Assembly: GCF_012641435.1 (NCBI RefSeq)
Contig: NZ_JABAIJ010000007.1
Span: 186,001-250,000, forward strand
Origin: Rhizobium sp. P38BS-XIX
Lineage (GTDB): Bacteria > Pseudomonadota > Alphaproteobacteria > Rhizobiales > Rhizobiaceae
DNA length: 64,000 nt
Direction: 5' to 3'
The translations under genes and the position numbers were made by a program. Position 1 is the first letter of the stretch. Each line of letters starts with the position of its first letter. A model generated the notes under the pieces. The model was not told the origin of the DNA. It did no database searches and saw only the letters and a list, made by a program, of their open reading frames with translations. This document shows positions 1 through 8,104 of this stretch, piece by piece.

Positions 1-6
1 TGCCAT
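1..6 (-). CDS. 5' end of a gene running off the left edge
   Basis: Only the first two codons (ATG GCA, read leftward) lie in the window. They are preceded at a good distance by an AGGAGAG ribosome binding site at about 14-20. The product cannot be named from two codons. The 286 bases between this start and the end of the next gene hold no convincing gene; they include an AT-rich patch near 105-125 that could be its promoter region. Confidence 0.45.
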
Positions 7-292
7 AGTCTCCCTCTCCTGGACACGCATTCGGACGTTTCTATCGAGGGCGTGCAACCAATGCGCTTTCCGCCCTTGCTCTTTCGACAACTTTCATCGG
101 CATTGCGATATTTTTTGTTAAAGTACCACCTTCAAAGCGTCGGCATTGTAAACATTCAGCGACTTTGGTTTGGAAAGTCCAAAGAAAACCCGCAGAAACG
201 CGTCGTCGAACAAGACGAAAGGGCCCAAGGGGCGCCTCCGTCAGATATCCATCGGCGTCTAACTGCCATGGTCAGGATGCTAGCATGTTTCT

Positions 293-1393
293 CTAATTTT
301 CCATCCGGCCGTGAGGTTCAGCGTGTGACGAATTAGGCGTAAGTCCATTACGCCTGTTGTAGCGGATCGACGACCAGAGAGAGATGCCGATGAGCGCTGC
401 GCCGCCAAGGCCGGTGATCACCTCGGGGATGTGCGTCAGGGTCTGCACATACATGATCACCGAAAGGATCAGGATGGCGTAAAAGGCGCCATGCTCGAGG
501 TATCGGTAGTGGGCAAGCGTGCCCTTTTCGACGAGCATGATCGTCATCGAGCGAACATACATGGCGCCGATGCCAAGGCCGATGGCAATGATGAAGAGAT
601 TCTGGGTGAGTGCGAAAGCACCGATGACGCCATCGAACGAAAAGCTGGCATCGAGAATTTCAAGGTAAAGGAAGGCGCCGAAGCCACCCTTTGCAGCCGC
701 GCTCATTGTCTTCTGCGACGCATCCAGGAACCCGGCGAGGACTTCCACGAGAAGGAAGGTGAGGAGGCCATAGACCGAGGCGTGCAGGAATGTCGTCGAG
801 TCGTCGCCATCGAGCAACGAGCTGAAGATGAGAACGAGGGCCAGCACGAAGGCGATCTCGACACCCTTGATGGTCGCGAAACGTGCCATTCGTTTTTCGA
901 GGAAGCCGATCCAGTGCACATCCTTCTCATGATTGAAGAAGTAGGTGAGGCCGACCATCATCAAGAAGGTGCCGCCAAAGGCGGCGATGGGCAGATGCGC
1001 ATTGTTCATGATCTGCGCATATTGCTCGGGCTCGGCGGCTGCGAGCTTCAGCGCCTCCCAGGGATTGATCCAGGCTGCGATGGCAACAATCAACAAGGGG
1101 AAGACGATGCGCATGCCGAAGACAGCGATGATGATGCCCCAGGTCAAGAAGCGATGCTGCCAGACGGGAGTCATTTCCTTCAGCTTGTTGGCGTTGACGA
1201 TGGCGTTGTCGAAGGAGAGCGAAATCTCGAGCACTGCGAGAACGGCACAGATGAAGAATGCAGTGGCAAGGCCGCCGAACGTGCCGGTCGCGTTCCAGCC
1301 GAGCAGGCCGCCAAGCGCAAGGCCGCCAATCGTGACGGCGAAAGCCCAGCCGAAATAGCCGAGCACGGATTTGGAGGAGGTGCGCGCAGTCAT
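293..1393 (-). CDS. DUF475 (TerC-like) integral membrane protein
   Basis: A 366-residue polytopic inner-membrane protein of the DUF475 family, which is related to TerC-type transporters. Many hydrophobic segments are visible, with the conserved acidic stretch ISLSFDNAIVNA near residue 60 and a second, similar one (DASFSFDGVIGAFA) in the C-terminal half. The internal duplication around an acidic FDNAI/FDGVI motif is typical of the family and is thought to bind metal ions. The ATG at 1393 was chosen because a GAGAGG ribosome binding site lies just upstream; an upstream in-frame extension to 1501 lacks one. The substrate is unknown. TerC relatives are linked to metal-ion export and tellurite resistance, but that is inference here. 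Confidence 0.85.
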   Translation of the reverse strand: MTARTSSKSVLGYFGWAFAVTIGGLALGGLLGWNATGTFGGLATAFFICAVLAVLEISLSFDNAIVNANKLKEMTPVWQHRFLTWGIIIAVFGMRIVFPLLIVAIAAWINPWEALKLAAAEPEQYAQIMNNAHLPIAAFGGTFLMMVGLTYFFNHEKDVHWIGFLEKRMARFATIKGVEIAFVLALVLIFSSLLDGDDSTTFLHASVYGLLTFLLVEVLAGFLDASQKTMSAAAKGGFGAFLYLEILDASFSFDGVIGAFALTQNLFIIAIGLGIGAMYVRSMTIMLVEKGTLAHYRYLEHGAFYAILILSVIMYVQTLTHIPEVITGLGGAALIGISLWSSIRYNRRNGLTPNSSHAEPHGRMEN

Positions 1394-1685
1394 CGGCGCA
1401 CCTCTCGACAAGGCGAGTGAATTGCGCGCAGCCGCATACCGTTTTCGGCATGCTGGCGAAGCATGGTCAACCTGTTCATGAAAAGAAGTCCGCCGGCTCA
1501 TCTGCAGGCGGTACCGACATCGCGAGAGCGCCGTAAAAACTCTCGCCAGAGGGGCCCGGCACCAAAGTTCAATCCATCGCCGATGTCAGAAGGCGCGGAG
1601 ATATCCAATAGTTAGTGAAGTCACCGCGCACGTCAAGAGTTGAATCGGAGGTTGCAGAGGTTGCTTCCGAAAATTGAAAATTTGA

Positions 1686-1710
1686 GGAACCAAACAGCGG
1701 AGGTGGCGTT
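1686..1710 (+). promoter_or_regulatory. Candidate EcfG/RpoE2 general stress promoter
   Basis: GGAAC at 1686-1690 and CGTT at 1707-1710 are separated by exactly 16 bases. This is the -35/-10 layout known for the alphaproteobacterial general stress sigma factor (EcfG, RpoE2 in Sinorhizobium). It points at the small gene starting at 1774, giving a leader of roughly 55 bases. The rest of the 380-base gap (1394-1773) shows nothing else that can be supported. Confidence 0.6.
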
Positions 1711-1773
1711 TGCCCATCAGGCCTACCTGTATCGTCTGGCCTGTCTGAACGATCGACCGACAGGAGAAACTTC

Positions 1774-2025
1774 ATGAGTCCTCATCCCATCCAACGCAAA
1801 ACGCAAGTGCAGAAGCCGCCATTGACCGAGCGTCAGAAGAAGGCGAAATCGAACACGCTGCGTCAGGCGCAGGTCATGCCGCCGCATCAGGTCGATCTGA
1901 CGCTCCAGCCGGTCATGCATGAAGACGTTCATGTTCCCGCGCATGTCAACGGTGCCGACCTGTCACGCGATGCGCCGGCAGACGCCACCCACCGCGGTGG
2001 TCGCAAGAGCGTGCCGCGGACTTAA
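1774..2025 (+). CDS. Small hypothetical protein, probably stress-induced
   Basis: An 83-residue hydrophilic protein rich in Gln, Lys, His and Pro, with no signal peptide, membrane segment or recognisable domain. A strong ribosome binding site (AGGAGA, spaced 6 bases) precedes the ATG. A consensus-like EcfG/RpoE2 promoter lies 64 bases upstream, so expression in stationary phase or under general stress is the likely pattern. The low-complexity, charged composition resembles small stress proteins of rhizobia, but no function can be assigned. Confidence 0.6.
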   Translation: MSPHPIQRKTQVQKPPLTERQKKAKSNTLRQAQVMPPHQVDLTLQPVMHEDVHVPAHVNGADLSRDAPADATHRGGRKSVPRT

Positions 2026-2054
2026 TCCGCGGCAGGTGACGAATTCGATCCTGC

Positions 2055-2525
2055 TTATTTGTGGCGGGGTTTCTTGCCGTCGGAGGTGAAGCTGCCGTTG
2101 AAGCTCATCTCCGTCGATTTCGCCGTGCACTGTATGGCGACAGGCTTGCCTGCATAGGGATCGGAGAACGTGCACGAGCCCTTTGCTTCCACCCGACCGG
2201 CCATCTTATTGCCGGCTCCCGTGGAGATCGCGTCGATCGGCAGCTGTGCCGTGCCCTTCTGGTTGCCGGCCTTGATACCTTTGCCGTTGCCCTGGAACCC
2301 AAGCATCTTGCCACCGGACGTGAAGATGAAAGTCACCGAGCCATCCGGGCCCGTCACGCTGGCGATCTGGCCTTCACATCCCTTGGAAGCATCAAGTTTG
2401 CCAACGACGAGCTTGGAGCATTTTCCGCTCACCACCGTGACGCCCTGCGACGGGAAATTTTCCGCGGCCGCGGCCGATGTGGCGACCAGCGCCGTAAGTC
2501 CAAAAGCAATGCCTGCGAATCGCAT
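2055..2525 (-). CDS. Secreted hypothetical protein
   Basis: About 156 residues with a clear signal peptide (MRFAGIAFGLTALVATSAAAA, cut after the Ala run), so probably periplasmic. The mature part has four Cys that could form disulfides (GKCSKL, KGCEG, GSCTF, IQCTA) and several Gly-rich beta-like stretches. The ATG at 2525 is preferred over 2543 because it starts the signal peptide directly and has an AAGGAG site 9 bases upstream. It lies convergent to the stress-type gene at 1774. I do not recognise the family. Confidence 0.7.
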   Translation of the reverse strand: MRFAGIAFGLTALVATSAAAAENFPSQGVTVVSGKCSKLVVGKLDASKGCEGQIASVTGPDGSVTFIFTSGGKMLGFQGNGKGIKAGNQKGTAQLPIDAISTGAGNKMAGRVEAKGSCTFSDPYAGKPVAIQCTAKSTEMSFNGSFTSDGKKPRHK

Positions 2526-2696
2526 AAGAGGGGCTCCTTTCAAGCCCCTTCAGGTTCGCCGATCAAAATGTGGCAGTCAACCCGACGCAGGCGGCAAGCC
2601 CAAAACGACGGGGATTGTTCGGCAAATCACAACGCCGCCGGCCTGTAGCTTCAGCGCGCCGCTATCTTAAAACAACCGCTTGGGGTTGTAAGGATC

Positions 2697-2939
2697 TCAG
2701 ACCCTGGCCGCTTCCGGCACGAGCGAGCCGATGAGCTGCAGCAGGGCATCCTGGCGATTGCCGCCGCCGGCGAGGAACTCGTAAAGCGTCATGGATTTCT
2801 CGCTGCCGCCGTCGACGACGTAGTCGGCCTGGCGAATGACATAGACTTCACCGCTTTCGGTGTCGCGCGCCAGATGAAACATGTATTCGTCGCCGTTGGA
2901 CTTGTGGTTCCTGTAGAACTGCCGCTTAACCACCGTCAT
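2697..2939 (-). CDS. Small conserved-looking hypothetical protein
   Basis: An 80-residue soluble protein starting MTVVKRQFYRNHKSNGDEY, with an excellent GGGAGGA ribosome binding site 6 bases before the ATG. The sequence has a mixed alpha/beta character (EVYVIRQADYVVDGG, then a helical MTLYEFLAGG) and no membrane segment. It stands alone between two short intergenic gaps. No function can be given. Confidence 0.65.
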   Translation of the reverse strand: MTVVKRQFYRNHKSNGDEYMFHLARDTESGEVYVIRQADYVVDGGSEKSMTLYEFLAGGGNRQDALLQLIGSLVPEAARV

Positions 2940-3151
2940 CTCGTCCTCCCGTATGATCGATGCGCTGATATGACAGTAGGATGACGGCGCGGTCGGAAGT
3001 CAAGCGACTTTTGCCGAGAACTTATGTCGCAGGCTTTGCGCGCTCGGCAATTTCTGCTGACAGCAGCATGTGATTGGCTATCTTCCAAAAGGCGATTATT
3101 CTCGCCTTGCGCTCGAATTTTCGAGACGCGGCAAGTTGGAGATCGAAGCAC

Positions 3152-3460
3152 ATGAGAATGATGTTTGCGCTGGGAGCGATTTTGAGCCTGGCATGCGTCT
3201 CTGCAGGTGAGGCGCCTTCGAATTATCAGACCTTCCACGGCGCTCGCGCCGATAGCGATCCGGTGATCCTGGCGAAATACGACAGGGCTCTCAATCATTG
3301 CGAGCCCGAGGCTTATTCCTGGCATCGCGGTTCGCCAGACCCGAACAGCACGATGTATTGGCTGGCGCTGAGAGCTTGCCTATACCGCCAGGGCTTTATC
3401 GACGAGGGCGCCTACGCCTATCCGACAACGGCCGTCTTCCGGCATTTCCTGGATCGTTGA
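3152..3460 (+). CDS. Small secreted hypothetical protein
   Basis: A protein of about 102 residues that starts with a signal peptide (MRMMFALGAILSLACVSAGE). The mature part contains two Cys (NHCEPE and RACLYR) that may pair, and many aromatic residues. The start at 3152 was chosen because it begins the signal peptide and has GGAG 12 bases upstream; the longer frame from 3074 adds a non-secretory stretch. The SLAC sequence could be read as a weak lipobox, but the -3 residue is Ser, so cleavage by signal peptidase I is more likely. Function unknown. Confidence 0.55.
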   Translation: MRMMFALGAILSLACVSAGEAPSNYQTFHGARADSDPVILAKYDRALNHCEPEAYSWHRGSPDPNSTMYWLALRACLYRQGFIDEGAYAYPTTAVFRHFLDR

Positions 3461-3540
3461 TAGACGTCAACCGGCTTCAGCGTTGGATCGGCATTTCGCC
3501 GCGTGCGGGCCGAAATGAGGCTGGAGCTTTTGAGGGCAGT

Positions 3541-3578
3541 AAAAACTGAAAAGGCCTTTCGATTTCTCGAAAGGCCTT
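3541..3578 (-). terminator. Rho-independent terminator after tRNA-Val
   Basis: A perfect 12-base-pair stem (3551-3562 with 3567-3578) and a four-base loop. Read leftward it is followed by TTTT then CAG and five more T, which fits termination of the tRNA transcript. Read rightward it is followed by GCTTTT, so it may also serve the small gene ending at 3460. Confidence 0.75.
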
Positions 3579-3597
3579 GCTTTTCAGCTAATTAGGA

Positions 3598-3672
<75 letters not shown>

Positions 3673-3687
3673 ATCCGATGGCGGCGC

Positions 3688-3716
3688 ATAGATCACAAAA
3701 CCTTGGTAGCCGTCAA
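3688..3716 (-). promoter_or_regulatory. Sigma-70 type promoter of tRNA-Val
   Basis: Read leftward, TTGACG (3716-3711), a 17-base spacer and ATCTAT (3693-3688) lie just before the tRNA, placing the start of transcription about 9 bases ahead of the mature 5' end. The -35/-10 region sits inside a 10-base perfect inverted repeat (3693-3702 with 3730-3739), which also forms the region downstream of cpdR. Confidence 0.6.
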
Positions 3717-3756
3717 TAGGCTTTTTTTCGGTTTTGTGACGAGGCCGCCGAAAGCC

Positions 3757-4119
3757 TTACGCGGCAAGGAGTTTATTCACTTCGTCGACGAGTTCGCGCA
3801 GGTGGAAAGGCTTGGAAAGGACCTTCGCATCCTTCGGCGCCTTCGAATCAGGATTCAGAGCCACGGCGGCAAACCCGGTGATGAACATCACCTTCAGGTC
3901 GGGATCGAGTTCCGTCGCGCGACGCGCCAGCTCGATGCCATCCATTTCCGGCATGACGATATCGGTCAAAAGCAGCGAAAACGGCTCTTCGCGCAGCCGG
4001 TCGTAAGCGCTTGCTCCATTGTCAAAGGACAAGACCTTGTAGCCGGCTTTTTCGAGCGCCTTCACAAGGAAGCGACGCATGTCGTTGTCATCTTCGGCAA
4101 GAAGTATCTTCTGGGTCAT
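3757..4119 (-). CDS. cpdR: CpdR-type single-domain response regulator
   Basis: A 120-residue stand-alone receiver domain. The acidic pocket (AEDD, residues 8-11), phospho-acceptor Asp53 (LLTDIVMPEMDG) and the Lys in SKPF are all present. In Caulobacter and Sinorhizobium, CpdR receives phosphate from the CckA-ChpT relay and, when unphosphorylated, localises ClpXP and promotes turnover of cell-cycle regulators. The C-terminal LLAA fits the Ala-Ala end used for CpdR's own degradation. The start is taken at the ATG giving MTQKILLAEDD, the usual family N-terminus; two ATG codons lie side by side. The gene stands alone, divergent from the amidohydrolase at 4392. Confidence 0.9.
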   Translation of the reverse strand: MTQKILLAEDDNDMRRFLVKALEKAGYKVLSFDNGASAYDRLREEPFSLLLTDIVMPEMDGIELARRATELDPDLKVMFITGFAAVALNPDSKAPKDAKVLSKPFHLRELVDEVNKLLAA

Positions 4120-4391
4120 CATCTTTTCGCTAATCAACTTTGTCTTGTTGGACTCGTCCAGCGTTTAGGTTAGCGCCCCGCCGTAAACAAGCCGTGAATG
4201 GCCGTTCAAAACGCGCCAATCCGGCTTTTGTTCGGGGCAAAAATGGATTCTGCGAAAACGCGTTGCGTTTTCACCGAGGGGGCATTTTGAAATTTCGGAG
4301 ATGACGCTTTGGATTAAGGCCATTTCCCTCAAGTTACTATGGACTTGCGGTCATGCAACTGGCAACATGACAACTGCGACAAGTTGTTGAC

Positions 4392-5291
4392 ATGGTAAAG
4401 ACGTTTATGTCCGCGGAAATGCGCAGTTACGAGATTTTCGAGATATTGGAGCCCGCCTCCCAAACGATACCGTTTGTCTTCAGCTCGCCTCATAGTGGTC
4501 GCATCTATCCCCCCGATTTCATCGCTCAGTCTCGCCTCCAAGGCATCGCCATCCGCCGCTCCGAAGATCATTATGTCGATGAGCTTTTTTCGGCGGCGAG
4601 TTCGCTTGGTGCGCCGCTGTTGTTCGCGAATTTTCCGCGAGCCTACATCGATGTGAACCGTGAGCCATACGAGCTCGATCCGCGCATGTTCGATGGCGCG
4701 CTTCCGTCCTATGCCAACATCAATTCGCTGCGTGTGGCCGGCGGTCTCGGAACGATCCCGCGGATCGTTGCGGAGAACATGGAGATCTATGCGCGGCGCG
4801 TGCCCGTACAGGACGCGCTGAACCGGATTGACACCATCTACAAGCCGTATCATGCCGCGCTTCGGCGTCTGATTGCGCGCACGCACGTAAAGTTCGGCTT
4901 CGGCGTTCTGGTCGATTGCCACTCCATGCCCGGCAATATCCGCATTGCCGGCAGCAATGCGCGTCCCGATTTCATCCTCGGCGATCGCTACGGCACCAGC
5001 GCTTCGGCGGAGCTTTCGCGCGCGGCGATGCAGATCCTCGAAGAGCTCGGTTTCAATGCCGTGCGCAACAAGCCCTATGCCGGAGGCTTCATTACCGAGC
5101 ACTATGGCCGCCCCTCTCGCGGGCTGCATGCTCTGCAGATCGAGGTCAACCGTTCGCTCTATGTCGATGAAACGACGCTGGAGAAGCGCCCGGATTTCGA
5201 TCAGATCGCGGCTGCCATCACGCTGTTCATGAAGCGTATGGCCGAGCATGTGGAATCCTACACAGGCGATCCGGCGCTGGCGGCCGAGTGA
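4392..5291 (+). CDS. N-formylglutamate amidohydrolase family protein
   Basis: A 299-residue soluble protein of the N-formylglutamate amidohydrolase family, which hydrolyses N-formyl-L-glutamate to glutamate and formate in histidine breakdown; family members may act on other N-formyl amino acids. Family signatures include FSSPHSGR near residue 30, ANFPRAYIDVNR with the conserved acidic/Arg pattern, and LVDCHSMPG. The ATG at 4407 (MSAEMR) is an alternative start; neither has a strong ribosome binding site. No hut genes are nearby, so a direct link to histidine use is not shown. A shorter paralogue lies at 58369-59163. Confidence 0.85.
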   Translation: MVKTFMSAEMRSYEIFEILEPASQTIPFVFSSPHSGRIYPPDFIAQSRLQGIAIRRSEDHYVDELFSAASSLGAPLLFANFPRAYIDVNREPYELDPRMFDGALPSYANINSLRVAGGLGTIPRIVAENMEIYARRVPVQDALNRIDTIYKPYHAALRRLIARTHVKFGFGVLVDCHSMPGNIRIAGSNARPDFILGDRYGTSASAELSRAAMQILEELGFNAVRNKPYAGGFITEHYGRPSRGLHALQIEVNRSLYVDETTLEKRPDFDQIAAAITLFMKRMAEHVESYTGDPALAAE

Positions 5292-5401
5292 CCGCTTCGT
5301 CTTCCTTGAGTGTGCCGAAGGGATGCACGCCAGGGCAAATCCGCTTATGGCCGACGTGAGAAGTCTAAACCTGGCGACAGGCTGAGCGGAGTGGATGGGC
5401 G

Positions 5402-5893
5402 ATGCATCGGATTATCACCGTCATCTATACGGAAGAAATGGTGCGCGATGCCGTGAGGGCTTTTGTCTGGCGGCGGCTGATCATCAATCAGAAACGTCTG
5501 TGGGTCGCGGAAGCTGTAATAATCCTGCTGTTTGCCTGGCAGCTTTCAGGTGATGGCGCCGGATGGGTGATTGGCGTCCTCGGTGTTGCCGCTCTTCTCT
5601 ATCCATCCATGATTGTTCTCGCATGGGTCGCGCATTACCGAAACACGGTTGGAAAATTCCGCAAAATGTCGACGCGCGAGGCGACGTTTGCTCTTCGCGA
5701 CGAGGGATTTGATGTCGCCTCGGAGTTGGGATCGGCCCAAATTCCCTGGTCCACCGTTACCGAAATCTGGCAGCGGCCGACCTACTGGATGATATTTACG
5801 GCCATCAACCAGTTCATGACGCTACCCATCCAAGCAGCAAGCCTCGATGATCTCGATTTTATGAAATCGAAGGTGCGCTCCGCGATCTCGTGA
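5402..5893 (+). CDS. YcxB-like membrane protein
   Basis: A 163-residue protein with two membrane helices (about residues 35-50 and 57-75), followed by a cytoplasmic domain containing a YcxB-like pattern: an ALRDEGFDVASELGSAQIPW segment and a following IWQRPTYWMIF strand. This domain is found in many small bacterial inner-membrane proteins of unknown function. It follows the amidohydrolase by 110 bases on the same strand and could be cotranscribed. Function unknown. Confidence 0.65.
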   Translation: MHRIITVIYTEEMVRDAVRAFVWRRLIINQKRLWVAEAVIILLFAWQLSGDGAGWVIGVLGVAALLYPSMIVLAWVAHYRNTVGKFRKMSTREATFALRDEGFDVASELGSAQIPWSTVTEIWQRPTYWMIFTAINQFMTLPIQAASLDDLDFMKSKVRSAIS

Positions 5894-5931
5894 TGCGCGC
5901 GGGTTCCCCCTGCAAAATCGCCCGCTTGGGC

Positions 5932-6008
5932 AAAAAAGAACCGCGCTTGTGGCGCGGCTAAGTCTAGGGAGGAAACACCCAAGGAGGGTATTTACAGTCG
6001 AAAGACTG
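5932..6008 (-). ncRNA. mmgR: MmgR-like (alpha-r8 family) trans-acting small RNA
   Basis: Read leftward, the region contains a small hairpin (ACCC/GGGT around a TCCTT loop, 5977-5989), the single-stranded 10-mer TTTCCTCCCT (5975-5966), and a GC-rich terminator hairpin (CCGCGC/GCGCGG, 5957-5941) followed by TTCTTTTTT. This order and the 10-mer match what is described for the alpha-r8/MmgR sRNA family of rhizobia, whose Sinorhizobium member limits polyhydroxybutyrate accumulation and responds to nitrogen supply. The predicted start from the upstream promoter gives about 77 nt. The CU-rich loop and 10-mer can pair with ribosome binding sites. The exact 5' end is inferred. Confidence 0.8.
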
Positions 6009-6015
6009 CAGCTGG

Positions 6016-6045
6016 ATACTGATGCCGCATTGCACAAATGTCAAG
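6016..6045 (-). promoter_or_regulatory. Promoter of the MmgR-like sRNA
   Basis: Read leftward, CTTGACA (6045-6039) is an excellent alphaproteobacterial -35 box, and CAGTAT (6021-6016) sits 18 bases after CTTGAC as a moderate -10. Transcription would begin near 6008-6009. Two direct copies of ATTGCAC on the plus strand (6029-6035 and 6052-6058, 23 bases apart) flank the -35 box and could bind a regulator. Confidence 0.6.
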
Positions 6046-6190
6046 CAATTTATTGCACTGCAAAATAATTAGGCAGATCTCGAAAATCTGCTCGATCTGC
6101 AGGCATTCCGGCCGCCGCGTCATCATCCGGTTTGCTTCATGGCCTATATGCGTTATGACATCGCCATCCCGCCACCTATCCGGATTGACC

Positions 6191-6964
6191 ATGCTCCCCG
6201 ATCGCTCGTTCTTCTATCGTCTGGCTGATGCGGCCAAGGCCGAAACCCTGCCGCGCTTTCGTGCCGGCATCGATGTGGTCAACAAGGAAGCCAAAGGCTT
6301 CGATCCGGTGACGGAAGGCGACCGCGCCGCAGAAGAGGCGATTCGCGCCTTGATCGAAGCGGAATTCCCCGATCATGGTATTTTGGGTGAAGAGCATGGC
6401 AGCGTCGGGCTCGACCGCGAACATGTATGGGTGATCGACCCGATCGACGGCACCCGCGCTTTCATCTCCGGCGTGCCCGTTTGGGGAACACTCATCGGCC
6501 TGCAGAAGAACGGCCGCGCCATCATGGGCCTGATCGACCAGCCCTTTACCGGCGAGCGCTATTTCGCCGATGGCGATGGCTCGACCTATTCGGGTCCGGA
6601 CGGCGAGAGACGACTGCAGGTGCGCGATTGCGGCACTTTGTCGAATGCCATTCTCTTCACAACATCGCCGCATCTGTTTGTCGGCGAGGAGCTCACCAGA
6701 TATCGCGACATCGAAAGCCAGACCCGGCTTTTCCGCTACGGATGCGATTGCTATGCCTATGCGCTGCTGGCAGCCGGCCATATCGATCTCGTCATCGAAA
6801 ATTCGCTGAAGCCTTATGACGTTGGCGGCATTATCCCTGTCGTCGAGCAGGCAGGTGGCATCATGACCACCTGGGATGGCGGCCAGCCGGAGATGGGCGG
6901 AACGATCATCGCGGCAGGCAGCCGCGCCGTTTACGAACAGGCTCTGGCTATCCTCTCACGCTAA
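6191..6964 (+). CDS. hisN: Histidinol-phosphatase, inositol-monophosphatase type
   Basis: A 257-residue Mg-dependent phosphatase of the inositol monophosphatase superfamily. Metal-binding motifs are complete: GEEHG near residue 67, WVIDPIDGTRAF near 82, and YDVGGIIPVVEQAGG near 212. In alphaproteobacteria this subgroup serves as the HisN-type histidinol-phosphatase, the penultimate step of histidine synthesis. The ATG at 6191 (MLPDRSFFYRLAD) matches the family's usual length; the frame extends upstream to 6038, but that stretch overlaps the sRNA promoter and is Cys/Arg-rich, unlike a real N-terminus. A broader inositol or sugar phosphatase role cannot be excluded. Confidence 0.8.
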   Translation: MLPDRSFFYRLADAAKAETLPRFRAGIDVVNKEAKGFDPVTEGDRAAEEAIRALIEAEFPDHGILGEEHGSVGLDREHVWVIDPIDGTRAFISGVPVWGTLIGLQKNGRAIMGLIDQPFTGERYFADGDGSTYSGPDGERRLQVRDCGTLSNAILFTTSPHLFVGEELTRYRDIESQTRLFRYGCDCYAYALLAAGHIDLVIENSLKPYDVGGIIPVVEQAGGIMTTWDGGQPEMGGTIIAAGSRAVYEQALAILSR

Positions 6965-6997
6965 AGTATTTGAGGAAAAGGCCGGCCGGCGTTTTCC

Positions 6998-7972
6998 TCA
7001 AGCTTCGGCTTCAATCTCGTAAGCATTGGTTTCCGCGTCGCTGCCGGGGATGAAGGCGTGGATCGCCGCGAGTGCCTGATTGCGATAGATGTCGCGCTCC
7101 TGCAGAATCTCATGCTTCGAGCCGTGAACCGGCACAAGCTGCGCGGCTCGGAAATAGCGGGATATCCGCTCCTGATCGGCGTAGGGCACCACGCCATCCC
7201 GCGTCGGTGCGATCAGAACCGTGGGAATGGGAATAGAGAACAGGTGCTCCGGTCGGTTGACGCGCTCGATCGTCCGGAATGCCTGCGATAGCCAGCGAGC
7301 CGTCGGCGGCCCCAGGCAAAGCTGCGGATAGCTCGTGCCGACACCGATATTGCGCCGATAGCGCTGCTCATCGGTCGTCAACGGATTCTCCGCGAACGAT
7401 CTTTCCTTGAACTTCTTGCTGAACTGCATCCGCCCGAGCCCGACAGTGCTGATGGCACCGGACAGAAAGCGGATCAGGCCTGGGGAGGCGCCGTGACCGG
7501 TCAAGCCGATGAAGGGTGCTGACAGCACCATGCGTTCGATGCGGCTTCCAAGCCCCGGCGCCGCAGACATGGCGATCAATGCGCCGGTCGAATGCGCCAG
7601 CAGGAAGAAGGGCAGGCGGGTATCCGGCAGGACGATCTTGTCGAGGAAAGCCGTCAGATCCCGCTCATAGTCGGAGAAGCGGCTGACATGGCCGCGCAAC
7701 GGATCCTTCAGCAGTCGTTCTGAACCACCCTGACCGCGAAGATCGAAGGTTGCCACCCAAAGCCCCTTGGCTGTGAGATCGCGAATCGTCTCGAAGTATT
7801 TTTCGATGAATTCGTTGCGGCCCTGCAGCAGAACGACCGTGCCCTTGGCGACCGGTTGCTCGCAGCGAAATACGGCATAGCGCAGCTTGCGCCCATCGAA
7901 GCTTTCAAAGAAACCCTCGGTGCGGTTGTCCGGCACCGGATTGTCTGGCGTGGAATAGAGGACCGAATCCAT
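6998..7972 (-). CDS. Alpha/beta hydrolase, lysophospholipase-like
   Basis: About 324 residues with an alpha/beta hydrolase fold of the PldB/monoglyceride-lipase type. Visible are the oxyanion region VVLLQGRNEFIEKY, DLRGQGGS, the nucleophile elbow AHSTGA, the acid in APTRDGVVPY and the His in GSKHEIL. No signal peptide is seen, so it probably acts in the cytoplasm or at the inner membrane on lysophospholipids or acylglycerols. The ATG at 7972 is preferred; a GTG at 8005 would add 11 residues. It ends convergent to hisN with a 33-base gap. Confidence 0.85.
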   Translation of the reverse strand: MDSVLYSTPDNPVPDNRTEGFFESFDGRKLRYAVFRCEQPVAKGTVVLLQGRNEFIEKYFETIRDLTAKGLWVATFDLRGQGGSERLLKDPLRGHVSRFSDYERDLTAFLDKIVLPDTRLPFFLLAHSTGALIAMSAAPGLGSRIERMVLSAPFIGLTGHGASPGLIRFLSGAISTVGLGRMQFSKKFKERSFAENPLTTDEQRYRRNIGVGTSYPQLCLGPPTARWLSQAFRTIERVNRPEHLFSIPIPTVLIAPTRDGVVPYADQERISRYFRAAQLVPVHGSKHEILQERDIYRNQALAAIHAFIPGSDAETNAYEIEAEA

Positions 7973-8104
7973 GACGATGTCACGCCTCGCTGACAAATGG
8001 CTCACCTTTAGGGGATAGCGCAGGCTGGGGGAATTGCAACAGGTTTGTTGGTTGTGCTTGAGCCCGACTATCCGATGCCCAGGACATTTCCAAACATGTC
8101 TTCA

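Noticed and set aside
4138..4391. CtrA binding site (TTAA-N7-TTAA) upstream of cpdR
   Set aside because: Only partial half-sites were visible, not the full spaced pair.
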